Assembly (NCBI RefSeq): GCF_009727055.1
Contig: NC_052359.1
Coordinates: 17,690,088-17,754,087, forward strand
Direction: 5' to 3'
Length of the DNA stretch: 64,000 bases
From: Benincasa hispida
Lineage: Eukaryota; Streptophyta; Magnoliopsida; Cucurbitales; Cucurbitaceae
The notes beneath the pieces were generated by a model. The model saw only the letters and a list, made by a program, of their open reading frames with translations, ran no database searches and was not told the DNA's origin. Positions 46,089 to 57,796 of this stretch are shown piece by piece. Made by a program: the position numbers and the translations under genes. Position 1 is the stretch's first letter; every line of letters starts with the position of its first letter.

Positions 46089-49000
46089 ATGGCAAGTCAA
46101 AATACCCCTTCTTCAGCCCGATCAACCACCCCCACTTTCTCCTACAAATTATTGTCCTCTTCTGTTTCCTTTAACCCAATCTAATTCTCAGTCGCTGCTG
46201 CACCAACTTACGCACCACCACCCATGGTGGCATCACCTTCACAATTCAACCCCATACTCATCCCATCAGCCAACACAGCATCCCAGTCCTCATCGCCCCA
46301 TAATCACCTTAAACCATCGGCCTCCACCACAAGCAAGGCAAGGCGTAAGGATGAGCGAGAAGTCTATGAAGAAATTCTAAAAAATCTAAACCCTCTCGAA
46401 TCCTTGGACGAATGTGATAACTTGTAGAAATACAAGTTATTTATGTTGCCTTATCTAGATATTGCGGCCAAAAGAGAAGGAATATGCATTGATTGTATGA
46501 AAATTAGCTCAGAAATACAATAATTATGAATTAACGCAATTACACCCACTAACATCATCAAGATGGTAGAAGAGGATATTTTTACTCTTTTTTATAGGAA
46601 ACCAAGTCACCGCTTGTGATTAAGGATTAACGAGAAACTGAACAATGCATCTCTGTTACATTGTGCCCATCAATCAATAATGAAGAGACGATTAACGCAA
46701 TGACGGCATAATCTGACAGTCGATCCCGAGCTGAATTTCAATCGTATGCAGTAATAAAACAACACCACATGCGAGCAACCGATCGAAAGATGCAGCTGAG
46801 CAACGTAAAGGCGAAGGATTGTGACATGTGTACAACTAACAGTTGTGCAGATTTGACGGTCCGATTGCATAACATAAGGAACATTTATTCCTCCATCTTC
46901 AGAATTTCCATAACAAGAAGTGGGATCCACAGCCAAGAGTCAAAGCTTTTTCACCAATAAATACACCCATAGAATTCACAGAAGATATACTTGATACGGG
47001 TAAAATTGATACGCGGGCTAATTGCTGCTAAATTACAGAGAGATAGGCTAAGCTGAGTACTGAACGGAAGAAATCCGAGAAAAAAAGAGACAAGGCCGAG
47101 AGGTGAGTCTCAGTGCTATTCTGCCAGATCCTCGCCGTGAAGCTCTATACTCAGATCCCTGCTATTGGTTGAGCAAGTCTGAGAGGGAAGCTCATCCTTC
47201 CGCACGATCCATCCACACCGGCAAGCAAATCTCCATCCAAATTGGCGTCAAGACGTTGGCGCTCATTTGTATTTGTTTCTAACTCTTTTTTCATCAAGTG
47301 TATTTCACCTTCTTAATCTCTTCATTCACACATCATGTATCAGACGCTGAATAGAAATAATGAATGTCTCGATCGATTTCATATCCCCTTCTCTATCTAT
47401 TTCCGTTCCTCCGTTTATCGCTTTATTCATAAAGTCTTCTTAATCTCTTGGTAATTAATATGAATTAAACAAGTAACTTACTCAGTGCTAAAGAAATAAG
47501 AATGTTTAGCTAAAGCATGCTAGACGGCATCTTCACCTGTGAGAGCAGAAGTGAAGATGCCATTTTGATCTATAGAGAGAAGGTTAGAAGAATGCATTAA
47601 TAAAGCAAGAAGTACTTCCAGAGATGGAAGTGACCTTACGTTTGTCCCTGTTTCACCACAGAGATGTGGGAGGGTGGCCGATCACCGAGAGGTGTACGTC
47701 AAGGGAAAAGCGAAACCGTACTTATACCTTTAGTGCAATTAGGAAACTTGTGATGTTTATATTAATTATCTTTTCTGTTTCTGCTTCGTACATAAGACTT
47801 GTGCTCGCAATACACGATCTTTGCATAATCTTCATAGCTAGCCTTGACCTCAGTATCTTGTATCATGAAACCTGTATTTTTTATCATCTTAGCTTAGATT
47901 TACTTTAACGCAATTTATTTTATTATCGCATCTTTACTGCTTTACTTTACTCTATCGCATGTTTATATTCTTGTACACAACAACTTTTATTAAATGAAAA
48001 CCCCTAGTCACATGTATCATAAGCATAACGCAATAACCTCAAACAGTCCCTGTGTTCGACCTCAGATCACACCGAGAAACTTGCAGTGAAATTATACTTG
48101 GTTTCAATGCAAGGAAACTTGTGACAACGCACAACATACTAAAAGAACATTGTTAATTAACGCATATCTAGAAGTAGTATCACATGGGCATGAACCTTGC
48201 GTGCATTATTCATATCCATACTTGTATCAGCGCATTGTTTAAGGAATCGAAATCATGCGTTACAGAATGCGTGGTCAATCAACTAGGTGGTCAACAAGTT
48301 GAGGTTGAGCCATCGATGCTTGAGTCGGTCAGCACAGTGGCTAAGGAGACACAAGGCGGCATAGAAGTTGTTGAAATGGAAGAGCCCCTTGAGAGAAGAA
48401 GTGGAAAAGAAAGAAAGTAAAGAAGCAATAAAGTAGGCGTTTTTGCCTCAACTTCGAATGCATTGGTGGAGGAGTTCCAGAGAAAGGCCAAAAGAGTGAG
48501 GGAAGGCCTTGGTGAAATCAGGAAGGACAAAGAATGTCTTATCACGGTCATAGTACTCCATCGCATGAATGTTTACCGTGATGAGGTGTTTGATCGCATG
48601 AATGTTCCATCGCAGCCTGAAAAGTCAATGGATAGCATAGGACATGCTGTGATGGAATTTGAAAAGGAACTTCAATAAGAAATTGAATAAGATAAGAGAA
48701 TTAGAAAGGAGAAGATTCAACGTGCTAAATGCGATTCACATAAAGCAAAGGCAGGGAAGGTGGATGTGAAGAAAAAGGATATGGCAAAATAAAAGAAGGA
48801 AGAAAGAAGAAAGGAGCAATAGGTGGTGGACCTAGTAAAGAAAAAGAACAAAGGCTAGCGGTGGCAAGAAAAGAGGAAAAGGGCAAAGCGCCGATGGTAG
48901 AGTAGAAAAGAGTCTCGAAGAAGCGATGACCAATCTTGATCGAGATGATATTCTTTTCAGAAAGCTCACTTCTACCATCATTCATCACTGAAACAGTCAA

Positions 49001-50416
49001 CGCGTTGGGGTGGAAGGATTTTTTAATTGATGCCAAAACGGTCAAGCCATCTATAGTGACCGCTTTTTACGATGGGAAACTACATTCTGGGCGATATAGA
49101 ACGAACGTTGAGAAGGCAATGATTGGATTTAGCATCAGAAAAATTAATCATTTGTACAAATTAGAAGACATCTTTGACACCAAGGTAAACAAAATCATTG
49201 ACAACCCAACATCTGAAGAACAGAAAGAAGCGCTGAAGGTAGTCACGCTACCTGGGATGAAATGGAACGTCTTATCTAAAGGGGTAAAAACGTTGTCATA
49301 ACACAGCTTGACACTAGAAGCTATCGTTTGGTTGAACTTCATCAAGAGGAAGCTGCTCCCCACAATGCATGACTACTTAATCTCCAGAGATCAGGTCATG
49401 GCAATCTTCTGAATTATGCGACTAATCTCCATCAAGATTGGTCGCCTGATCGCATACTAGATTTGGGCCTCATTTTCTAGACCAATGGGCAGCTCTTCTT
49501 CCCTTTGTTTATTACTGAGCTATGTGTGGCACGGGGATTGTTTGAAGAAGAGGAAGATATGGCGGTGAAGAGCACATTGACAAATAACTCTCTTCGCCAC
49601 CTAATGAGGTTGCTTGCACAAGATGTCCAACCTAAGCAATAGGCAAAGCGGCAACCACAAATTCAGACTATCCCAGAGACCTCCTAGCGTAAGAAATGAA
49701 AAGTAACTATAGCAATAGAAGTTGAAGAACAAATGATCCCCTCTCCCCAATTATAAAATTCACCACCTTAGCAAAACCCTAAGTCTTTCAAGGTCAATGT
49801 TGACCTTAACCTTTGGCCTCCAACGCTTCAAAAACCAATGCCACCAACTCTTGAGAATGAACCCCTTCCTATCCTCCCCCTCGCATCCAGACCACCAAGT
49901 CCACCACTACCCTACAAAATGCCTCCACGCTTCATGTCTGATGACCCAAACCTTCTAGTGCCTAGGATTGGAACAGGCATTGGATTTGGCATTGGTGAGG
50001 AAAGTGAGCATCGGCCTGAAGACGTGTAGCAAGAGTAAGCAAATGAATCCGAAGGGATTGACACTGAGGCTAAATGGTTTAATTTCCTCCATGACGACCT
50101 CCGTGAACCTATTTTAGGAGGTCTCGATGACATGATGTGGCGCCAACAATCGCTCGAAACGCAGATGAATGAGTTGATGCGTCAGCAAAGTGAATTGAGG
50201 GAATTTGTTCAAAACCAGCAAAACACAACGCACGACTTCATACAATGAATGACACAAAGGCAGCATAAACAGTTCCATTATTTGGTTGAATTATTTCAAA
50301 ACGTCGTTGCTCGCTTAGTGGTGGTGCCAACAATTCCCCCACATTTTCAAGATCCACTGCATTTTACCAACGAGAATCCACTGTGGGATCACAACAATGA
50401 TGCAGGAGAAACTTGA
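46089..50416 (+). pseudogene. A3 downstream ORF (Athila env-position), split by a solo LTR
   Basis: Start ATG at 46089 (MASQNTPSSARSTTPTFSY). Ser/Pro-rich front with a stop at about 46182, then DEREVYEEILKNLNPLESLD up to the solo LTR at 46414. The frame continues at 48270 after the LTR (VVNQLGGQQVEVEP). A Lys/Glu-rich segment with stops follows, then the conserved part at 48936-49301: FITETVNALGWKDF, FSIRKINHLYKLEDIFD, LPGMKWNVLSKG. Later pieces (49838 on) are Pro-rich, then a Gln-rich coiled segment (MMWRQQSLETQMNELMRQQ) and the closing DPLHFTNENP, ending at 50416. Homologous to the A1 ORF. No clear signal peptide or membrane span; function unknown. Confidence 0.75.
46414..48264 (+). mobile_element. 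Solo LTR (A2 type) inserted in A3 downstream ORF
   Basis: 1851 bp, TGATAACTTGTAG..GCGTTACA, flanked by perfect five-base duplications GAATG (46409-46413 and 48265-48269). It matches the A2 LTR (34882-32693) on the opposite strand from end to end, including the GTGTTCGACCTCAGATCAC zone (48052-48070). Removing it and one GAATG leaves the host reading frame uninterrupted at this point. Confidence 0.92.
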
Positions 50417-51041
50417 ATTCACGGCGATGTCCTTCCTTATCTCCTTTTTGTTTTATGTTTGATGTTGTTTCTTTCTTTTTGTATCAGTTCGCCACATTAT
50501 GTAAATTTATTGAAAGGTTTGTCTATCTTTTGTGCCTTTCCTTTTTGTTTATATCATGTGCATACTTTTGATCACTATTTTTTTTTATGTTGCCTCATTT
50601 GCCACTGATGACCCCAATGATGAAATTATGCCTTAACACTAGTGCTTAGGTTGATTACGAAAAGTATTAGTCTGGAAAAAGAGATTAGCTCGTAGTTAGA
50701 TGTCTGCATGACACCCGTGGGGGCAAGCCAAAACGAAGGTTAAACACTTGGATTAGCACAAAATCACAACAAGAAGTAGTAAGGAGAAAATCTTTTTATC
50801 TCATTCTAAATCTTCTTTTTAAGAAATATGAGATAGTCTTAGAAATGAGTAAATGATTTATGAAGAATAAGATTGCAACTTCTCAAGGTTAGACGTAAAT
50901 TTATAGGAAGATGAAAATATATATAGTCTAGTAAACTTGGTGAGGCATATCGAGAGGTCTAGGCAATTCTTGAAGGCGATCGAAATCATAAGACGTCATA
51001 AGTATATGCTTGTGGACAATCATTATTTTACATTGGGGGTG
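50417..51041 (+). other. A3 3' non-coding region and polypurine tract
   Basis: No ORF. From about 50680 it matches 36230-36605. It ends in ATTGGGGGTG (51032-51041), directly before the 3' LTR, the likely plus-strand primer. Confidence 0.7.
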
Positions 51042-52520
51042 TGATAACTTGTAGAAATACAATTTATTGTGTCCTTTCATTTAAAATAATAAGGCAAAGG
51101 CATGAAATTTAGATAAATTTTACCAATAAATCTATACAAAGCTACAAAGCGTTTAACGCATACATTTAACGCATAACATATTTAAATTTTAGACTAATTT
51201 TGCTACTTTTATGTAGTATATCCTTCAGTAGTCTGATGAACGTGCGATCTCATGTTGCATAACCACTGATGCGATCAAGCAAGAATTACCAGAGAAGAAA
51301 AGAAAATAGGATCCATGAGCTACAAAGCGTTGAGACATGACATGACATGGGAGGTACGTGTCACATCATAAGTTGCGTTGGTGGCCGATATGAAAACTTT
51401 GTTGACACGTTGCAGACGGCGCGATAGGATATGGAATTTAGTGTGCCCCATCAACGCATTCATAAGTTACAGAAAAGAAGTGCTTGTGAACGACTATTAA
51501 TACCCAGGCAAATACCATGCAAAAAGGATACAGACGTTGTAATATAGAAAATGTGATATATATCGTGGGATACATTGTGGGAGACGAGAAGAATACCCTG
51601 AAAAGAAATTCTGCCATAAACCTTTACCAATTTTCCATAGAAATTCCTTAATGAGAGCTTAGGATTCTAGGGAGAGAAGAGGATAATACTGGTCAATCGT
51701 CTAAGTGAAACAGCTGTAAAACGAACCGAAGGAAGCAAGACATTGCGAATCACGACTTCACTCTCTGACCCTTTCTCTTTGTTTTGTGTATTTGTATTGT
51801 AATTCTTGTATTAACAAATTCAGATTTGCAGTATGAATACATGTTTGTTATATACCTTGTCTGTCTTTTTCACCAACATCATGCATGGCTAAATCGCCTC
51901 ATTGGTTGAGAAGATTATAGCTAGCATAACTAAATAATGGAAGGAATCATGCGATAAACTTGTTTTATGCATGCTTATATTTGTTGCTTGAATCAAATGA
52001 GAAATTGTTATGAGTAAAGTTAATCTGAGTTTAAAAGAATTTAGATTAGGACCTCATAAAACAAGAGAAAATGTTTCTTAGAAATAAGTACATTCTTTGC
52101 ATATTACACTTATTGAATGCATCTTAGAGATAAGATAATGTGGCAAAGAACACTGAGATGTGTTGGTCCTAATATTTAGTGTATAGCATGATCACATATT
52201 CCATCTAGTTGTTTAGAAAGAGTTAATAAAAATCCTTCTCAACCCTCTCATCGCATAACTGTTATCCAACTCACATGTCTTCATTTTAAACATAATTTCG
52301 ATCACATATTTAGATTTAAGTTAGCTTATTCAATCACCCTCTTGTACATATTAACTCGCGCTAAGATCATATTTTTAGTTTCATTGCACGTTTACAAGCA
52401 ATCCCTATGTTCGACCCTGGACACACCAAGAACTCTGGTCAAATTTGCACTTGGGTTTGACTAGTGAAAACTGAGCATTAAATCTCATAAGCATTATTAT
52501 TTCATCGCATTTATAGAACA
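51042..52520 (+). mobile_element. 3' LTR of A3 (1.48 kb)
   Basis: TGATAACTTGTAGAAATAC..TTATAGAACA, partner of 36606-38099. It ends where homology with the first LTR ends. The first LTR is itself preceded by element sequence, so no target duplication can be expected to match the CCTTC that follows here. Confidence 0.87.
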
Positions 52521-53588
52521 CCTTCTTGCGATCTAGAATCTGAGCATGATATCTTGAAGCATAAGAAAGGTTGAACTTAGTTTTGAATGAGATCTATACT
52601 TGATGTCAAGTGAAGTTCCTAGCTACATGAGTACTCTTGATAGATTCACCTTTGTGAATGTGGAAGTGGGGGCCATATCCTATGGAATGTTAGGAAAATT
52701 CTCTAAAGCATTCACTAAATCGGGATACACTTGCTAGGACTTATAGCACTGTCGTGTGTGAAGTGTTGTTAGAGAGAGTTTAAAACCAAGAGTTACTCTA
52801 GTATATTCTAAATCATCTTCACTATGTAAAGGTTCAAGTCGTAAGATACCTTTACTTATGCACAACATTGTACAGTCTGATATTACTTTATGGAAACAAA
52901 TATTTTCTTATGGTTTTTAAATTTTCAAGTGGATGATTTTTGGTCAAAATTCATTTTTAAATTGAAGGAAAATGGAAGATGGGAATCCCACATTGCTTAA
53001 ATCATCAAGGGGAAGTACCTTCAAATACCCTTTACTCTAGTTGTAGGTTTGGGCCACGTTTGTGCTATTGTTGCATTGTGAGGTCCTTCACTTGTTTCCC
53101 TATCTTCACGCACTTCCATGACCTACAAATTGGCCTTCAGTGCTTTAAAAGGAAGGCACATAACAAAAACCACTTCATTTTACATGTACGTTTTCCCTCT
53201 ACATGTTCTGTTTACGTTATCCAAGCAAATTAATCTTTAAGGGTGTGAGTTTTTCGATCGGTTCCAGTGCAGTTCTCTTCTTGACAGTATTGTTTGGGCT
53301 ATCTTATCTTAGGGACAGCGTGATCATTGTTGAACTACTTGCCCAAGGGACAAAGTTGTGAAACGTCTTAAAGAGAGCGAGCTCCACGATTCAGCCTGTT
53401 ATAGTCTTCCCTTTTATAGGTTAATTTTCGACGTCCAACGTCATTCGAGTCTTTAATTGCAGTTATCTTGTGTCTACTAGAGGTAGTCATTCCAACAATG
53501 TCTAGTGTGAGGAATCACATCTTAAATTTTCAAGATTAAATCCTCATCAACTTAGGTGATTTTTTATCCCAACTTTTTTACATCAGTA
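52521..53588. other. Unassigned repeat-like DNA
   Basis: No gene recognised. The part 52976-53480 (GATGGGAATCCCACATTGC; AAAGAGAGCGAGCTCCACGA; CTTCCCTTTTATAGG) has the style of a Copia LTR, with a short phrase typical of plant Copia LTR starts, but I find neither a partner copy nor clean TG/CA ends in the window. The ORF at 52979-53233 lies inside it and is not gene-like. Confidence 0.35.
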
Positions 53589-55090
53589 GTGTCACACCCC
53601 TCCCCAGATTACCGTCTTAACCTGGAAGGGAGTATGACTACAGTAGTTACCAACCGTTATGTGGCACTTACTACCTAAGTGATATGTTTAAGAACCCTAA
53701 ATATCACAAATGTCATTCAAGAACTAACTAAACTTCAAACATTAAGACAACCTTAGGGTACCATTCATAGTAAATTACAATATGTACAAATAGAAGCAAG
53801 GTTTAGTGGGTCCCACAGACTCGAAACTATTCCTTAATAAGCAAAATGTGTACAAATATTTACAAAGTAACCACCTAAATCAACGCAGCTCGATTAGTTG
53901 GTGTACGGAAGGAGGTGATCACTTGAAGTTTAAGGCCTTTAAATTTGACTAAGTACCCAACGCCCTAAGGTAAGTTATGAAAAGTTAAAGGCGATTAAAA
54001 ATAAATGTGAGCTTAGTTTAAAGAGTAGTCTCAAAAGGGAGACCGATATAGTAGCTAAAGTGTTGTTCTTATGTGTAGGAGCAACACCCATAGGAGAAGC
54101 TTACAAAGCTTGAGGAAACTAAGATCAAGACCTGTGAGTGACTTTAAATGCTTTAAATGTTTTGCAAATGTTTTACGAATGATTTAATAATCTATGTTCA
54201 TTGAAAGCTATTCGTGTTAACTAGTTTCCATAAGTGTTATCGTAACGCATTTTCCTAGTACTATGAGTACACATTAGTATATGAAGCTACTATGTATGTT
54301 CTAGGCCATGCACTTTAAATATTTATAAGAATGTGGCAATGAGAGTGCCTTAACAAAGCTAAGTCTTCGTAAAGATAAGAAAGTTCCTTAGAAAGTATGA
54401 GTAGCTCAGTGCTGAAGAACTAAGATGTGAAGGTACTACAGCTAAGTCCTAGATATGAGTTCTGATGGTAGGATCCAATCTACGTGCACATAGGATAAGT
54501 AAGACTAGGTGAAAAGTGATGGACAAAGGTGACACACCTTAATCTGGGATGGCATGAGTAAGACTAGGTGAAAGGTGATGGAAAAAGATGACACACCTTA
54601 ACCTAAGTTAGCATGAGGTAAGGTGATGGACAAAGGTGACACACCTTGACCTGGGATAGCATGAGATTAGGTGATGGACAAAGGTGACACACCTTCACCT
54701 AGAGTAGTATAGAAAGTTGGACAAAAGGGCTCATTCTCTCAGCTAAGTAAAGATGCAGTTAAGTAAGGTAGAGAGCAGACAATAGAGTTCACTCTTAGAT
54801 AAGAGGCTAAGTATAAGTATTGGGAGTTGATCAAGAGGGCCACTCTCAACTTAGGAATGGTCCAACTTAGTATAGATATGATTTGTTATGTTAATGTTTA
54901 TGTGAATGATGGTTGCATAAGTTTATGTTTCTAATTAAAGCTTTCAATTTCAATTTTCAATTACCAGTTTCTAGTTCAGCATGAGATTTATGTTTTAAAT
55001 TTAGTCACTCATTGGACTAGTAGCTCACCCTATTTTAAATTTTTTTTTTTTTCAGGTAGCAGCCATCTCCCAGAAGTTAACTGCACTGCT
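53589..55090 (+). mobile_element. Chromovirus-type LTR fragment (type C)
   Basis: Starts TGTCACACCCCTCCCC. In order it shares short landmarks with the type-B LTRs: a GTGAGTGACTTTAAATG stretch (about 54135), a tandem-repeat zone, then CTCATTGGACTAGTAGCTCACC and TTTTCAGGTAGCAGCC (about 55010-55070), similar to CACTCACTAGGC..CCAGGTAGCG in B. No closing end, primer site or coding region follows, so it is a solo or truncated LTR. The first 50 bases also resemble the inverted end of the type-A LTR at 8027. Family assignment is by eye. Confidence 0.55.
54516..54694 (+). repeat. Minisatellite in the type-C LTR, four units
   Basis: GTGATGGACAAAGGTGACA and the following CACCTT recur at 54516, 54575, 54622 and 54670, spaced 59, 47 and 48 bases, separated by (T/C)ACCT(A/G)GGATAGCATGAG-like linkers. 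Confidence 0.9.
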
Positions 55091-55332
55091 GCTCTGCCAC
55101 TTAAAGATAAATGGAAGGAAACTTATGTGGTTACTTCAACAACCATCACTAAAACCATACCACTATATTAATAAAATATCATATATATTCATAAACGTTG
55201 TTTTTCAATATAAATTCGATAAAAGAAAAAACATAATAGCTTTGTGGACCCTTCAAATTCTATATATTACACGTTATAGCACACAATTGATCCATAAATA
55301 TTGTATTTCACAAACGTTGCCTCATTAAGTAG

Positions 55333-55626
55333 TTAAAAACGCACTGGTCCAACAAGAAGAGACTGGATAAAAACTTTGGTCCTACCCATAGCATTTGTAT
55401 ATCCATCCTCATCAGAATAAAGCAAGGCAATAACTCTGGTGAGATTTAATACACACAATAAAAATGGCATTGGAACAGTGGCTGGATGAAGGCAACATTC
55501 ATTTATATTATTCCATGCATCTTCTACTTGCTTTTGAAATTCAGAATATGTTTCTTCTTTTGAGCAGCCATAATTGTTCATGTAACATTCAACGGCAGAA
55601 GCAATATGTTCTCTTTGTTTCTCAAA
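55333..55626 (-). pseudogene. TPS exon 7, intact, with stop codon
   Basis: 294 bases from acceptor CGTAG to TAA at 55335-55333. Encodes FEKQREHIASAVECYM, GCSKEETYSEFQKQVEDAW, and the C-terminus IQSLLVGPVRF. Open throughout. Confidence 0.9.
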
Positions 55627-56149
55627 CTACGAAAAAAAGGTAGCAAACATATACAAAATAATTTAGTAGCAAAGTTTGATGTTATCAAGGATTAAAATAT
55701 CGATGGTGAGTTGTTAAAATTTCAATTTTACAGATATATTTTTAGATACATAAAAAAAATATTAATATCAATAAATATTAAGATATCTTTTAGGTGAGAT
55801 TGGGGAATGATGAGGATGTTATGATTGTATTAATGTAATTGAGATAATCAGTACACCCGTTGATCCACCTCACTCTTGTGACATTGAAAAAAAGTATAGT
55901 AAAATGTTTTTGTCTATTAATGATGGATTACGATAGACATCTACTAGTGGGCAGTAGACTGCGTTAGACATTTATCAGACACTAATAGATGTTTATCGTG
56001 ATTTATAACTTATAAATAATGACATTTTTCCACATTTATAAATAAATTGGTTGATTTTTCTTTATTTGAAATTAAAACAACTCTATTAAGAATTGTAAAC
56101 ATCATTTAAAATAATAATTAAGGTATTTTTTTATGTTATAACATCATTT

Positions 56150-56520
56150 AATCATTAAACTTTCAATTTTGTTCCATTTTGGCTTATGCACTTTCAATTG
56201 TTCAATTTTTGTCTCTATACTTTTAATAAATGTGAATACTGCTCCTTCCAGTTACTTTCCTGTTTCTCCTTTTTTTCCCCAAAAATGTTAGTCTCTATCT
56301 GAAAATATACTTACATAGTGTCTTTTTCTTACATGAAAATTATAGTTATTATTGAATCAAATTTGATAAAAATTAATTTTCAATGACTAAATTTAAAATT
56401 TATCTAATGTACCGGGATTGAATTTAATTTTTACTAAAAGTATAAAGGCTAAAATTGGACAATTACAAGTATAAGGACTAAAACTGAACAAAATTCAAAG
56501 TATAGGAACCAAGATGGTAT
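56150..56520. mobile_element. Foldback MITE in TPS intron 6
   Basis: Inverted arms of about 65 bases: 56159-56228 (CTTTCAATTTTGTTC.. to CTCTATACTTTTA) and 56434-56512 (reverse complement), about 75-80 % alike by eye. No coding capacity. Ends and target duplication not resolved. Confidence 0.7.
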
Positions 56521-56714
56521 TGAGCTAGGTCTTATATATCTTGTTAATATTTATAGTCACGTTAATTAGGATTAATAGATTATATACTGTATTTTATTTT
56601 ATTAATATTTATAACAATTATATTAAACTTCACTATCACTGTCAAATTTCGTGAACTACATATATATCGATAGATATATTTTGAGATATCGATTGATGCT
56701 TTAGTCTGTGATAT

Positions 56715-56818
56715 TACAAAAGTGAGTTTTGCTCGGTGGAAATTAGTATGACTTTTGTCTTTAGAGGTCAGAGGTTCAATCCCCACACCCGTAATTGTTA
56801 TACTAAGAAAAAAAATCA
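56715..56818 (+). mobile_element. tRNA-derived SINE in TPS intron 6
   Basis: A-box-like TTGCTCGGTGG and B box GAGGTTCAATCCCC are followed by CACCCGTAATTGTTATACTAAG and an A tract. The copy at 61391-61480 has the same plan and tail. The element is antisense to the TPS gene. Confidence 0.7.
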
Positions 56819-56862
56819 AGCGATATTATTGACTTATTTGAAGTAGTGAGAGCGACTCATAC

Positions 56863-57109
56863 CTCGTAGGAGACAAGATCATCCATTAGTCTATCAATGA
56901 TGGTTGAGGCTTCAAGAATTTTGGGGCTCAGAAAGCCAATCAAATACCTCTTTAGTTGCAATGTCACCCATGCAAGCAAATGAAATAGTTGTAAGTAGTC
57001 CATAACCTGAGCTAACTAGAGCCACTTCCATGTATTCTTCAAATTTTGGTTTATACTTTTTGTTCAGCCATTCAGCTTCTTTGTAATAGGATTCAGCTTG
57101 CCTTTTCAT
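56863..57109 (-). pseudogene. TPS exon 6 with frameshift
   Basis: Acceptor AATAG, donor [28 protein letters not shown] to EVFDWLSE is open; a run of four C then shifts the frame, which produces a stop soon after. In the other frame [20 protein letters not shown] follows, carrying the second metal-binding motif. A homopolymer miscall is possible here, unlike for the other lesions. Confidence 0.87.
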
Positions 57110-57210
57110 CTATTCACACAAATAAAATTGAAACTTCTTATACATGTAAATGAAGATACCAAGATTAATGGTATTAATAGGAAATTATGAGAAGGATAAT
57201 ATTTAATTAC

Positions 57211-57349
57211 CGCTTCCTTTGCAAAGTTAGCACGATACGATGTTCCATTCTTCGTCATCTCTTTCTCAATCTCTTCGAAAAGATCGAGCATAGTTGTATA
57301 ATAAACTTTCATATACTTCGGGAGTAGATTAATCATGCTTATGTCCCAT
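57211..57349 (-). pseudogene. TPS exon 5, intact
   Basis: 139 bases, exactly the family's usual size, acceptor TTTTAG and donor GCG|GTAATT. Encodes WDISMINLLPKYMKVYYT to SYRANFAKEA with no lesion. Confidence 0.9.
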
Positions 57350-57473
57350 CTAAAAAATTAAAGACATTGTATAACTGATTAAAGCATACTCAATTCTGTT
57401 GCAAGTATGTATGGACTATACATATAAAATTGAAAAAGAATTTTGAAGCAAGTCAGAGGGTAAAGAAAGTAAC

Positions 57474-57636
57474 CTGTTGATTGTTAAAGTGAAGACTTGG
57501 AGTTCTTCAAATGTTCCATAATCATCATAAATATCATCCATAATTGTGGTCATGGCGACTTTAGTCAATATTTTCCTTCACAATTCTATCTCTCGCAAAT
57601 GGAAAGTTCGTTGGGACGTTCAATTCTTTCCACCAC
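57474..57636 (-). pseudogene. TPS exon 4 with 56-base deletion
   Basis: 163 bases between acceptor TATAG and donor CAG|GTT; the family norm is 219. [20 protein letters not shown] is joined out of frame to [20 protein letters not shown]. The aspartate-rich DDIYD motif is intact but in the shifted frame. The missing part should encode the GYFWVLGVYFEP-type helix. Confidence 0.9.
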
Positions 57637-57796
57637 CTATAGTAATTTATTATTTGCATTAAGATTATTGCTTTGTATTTAGTTTTCCTTAAAACAACGA
57701 TGGATCACTGTAAAAATCAAAATCTTGATGACATATATTTATCCTTTCTACTATTTCATATTTAATTTGGATGACAATGAATCACTGTCATTAATC

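Noticed and set aside
53589..53650. TGTCACACCCC at 53589 as the inverted end of a type-A LTR like that at 8027
   Set aside because: Only the first 50 bases or so resemble it; the downstream landmarks fit a + strand chromovirus LTR better, though this is not certain.
54516..54694. CRISPR-like array of regularly spaced repeats
   Set aside because: Plant nuclear context, diverged units, irregular spacing and linkers that are themselves related; it is a minisatellite.
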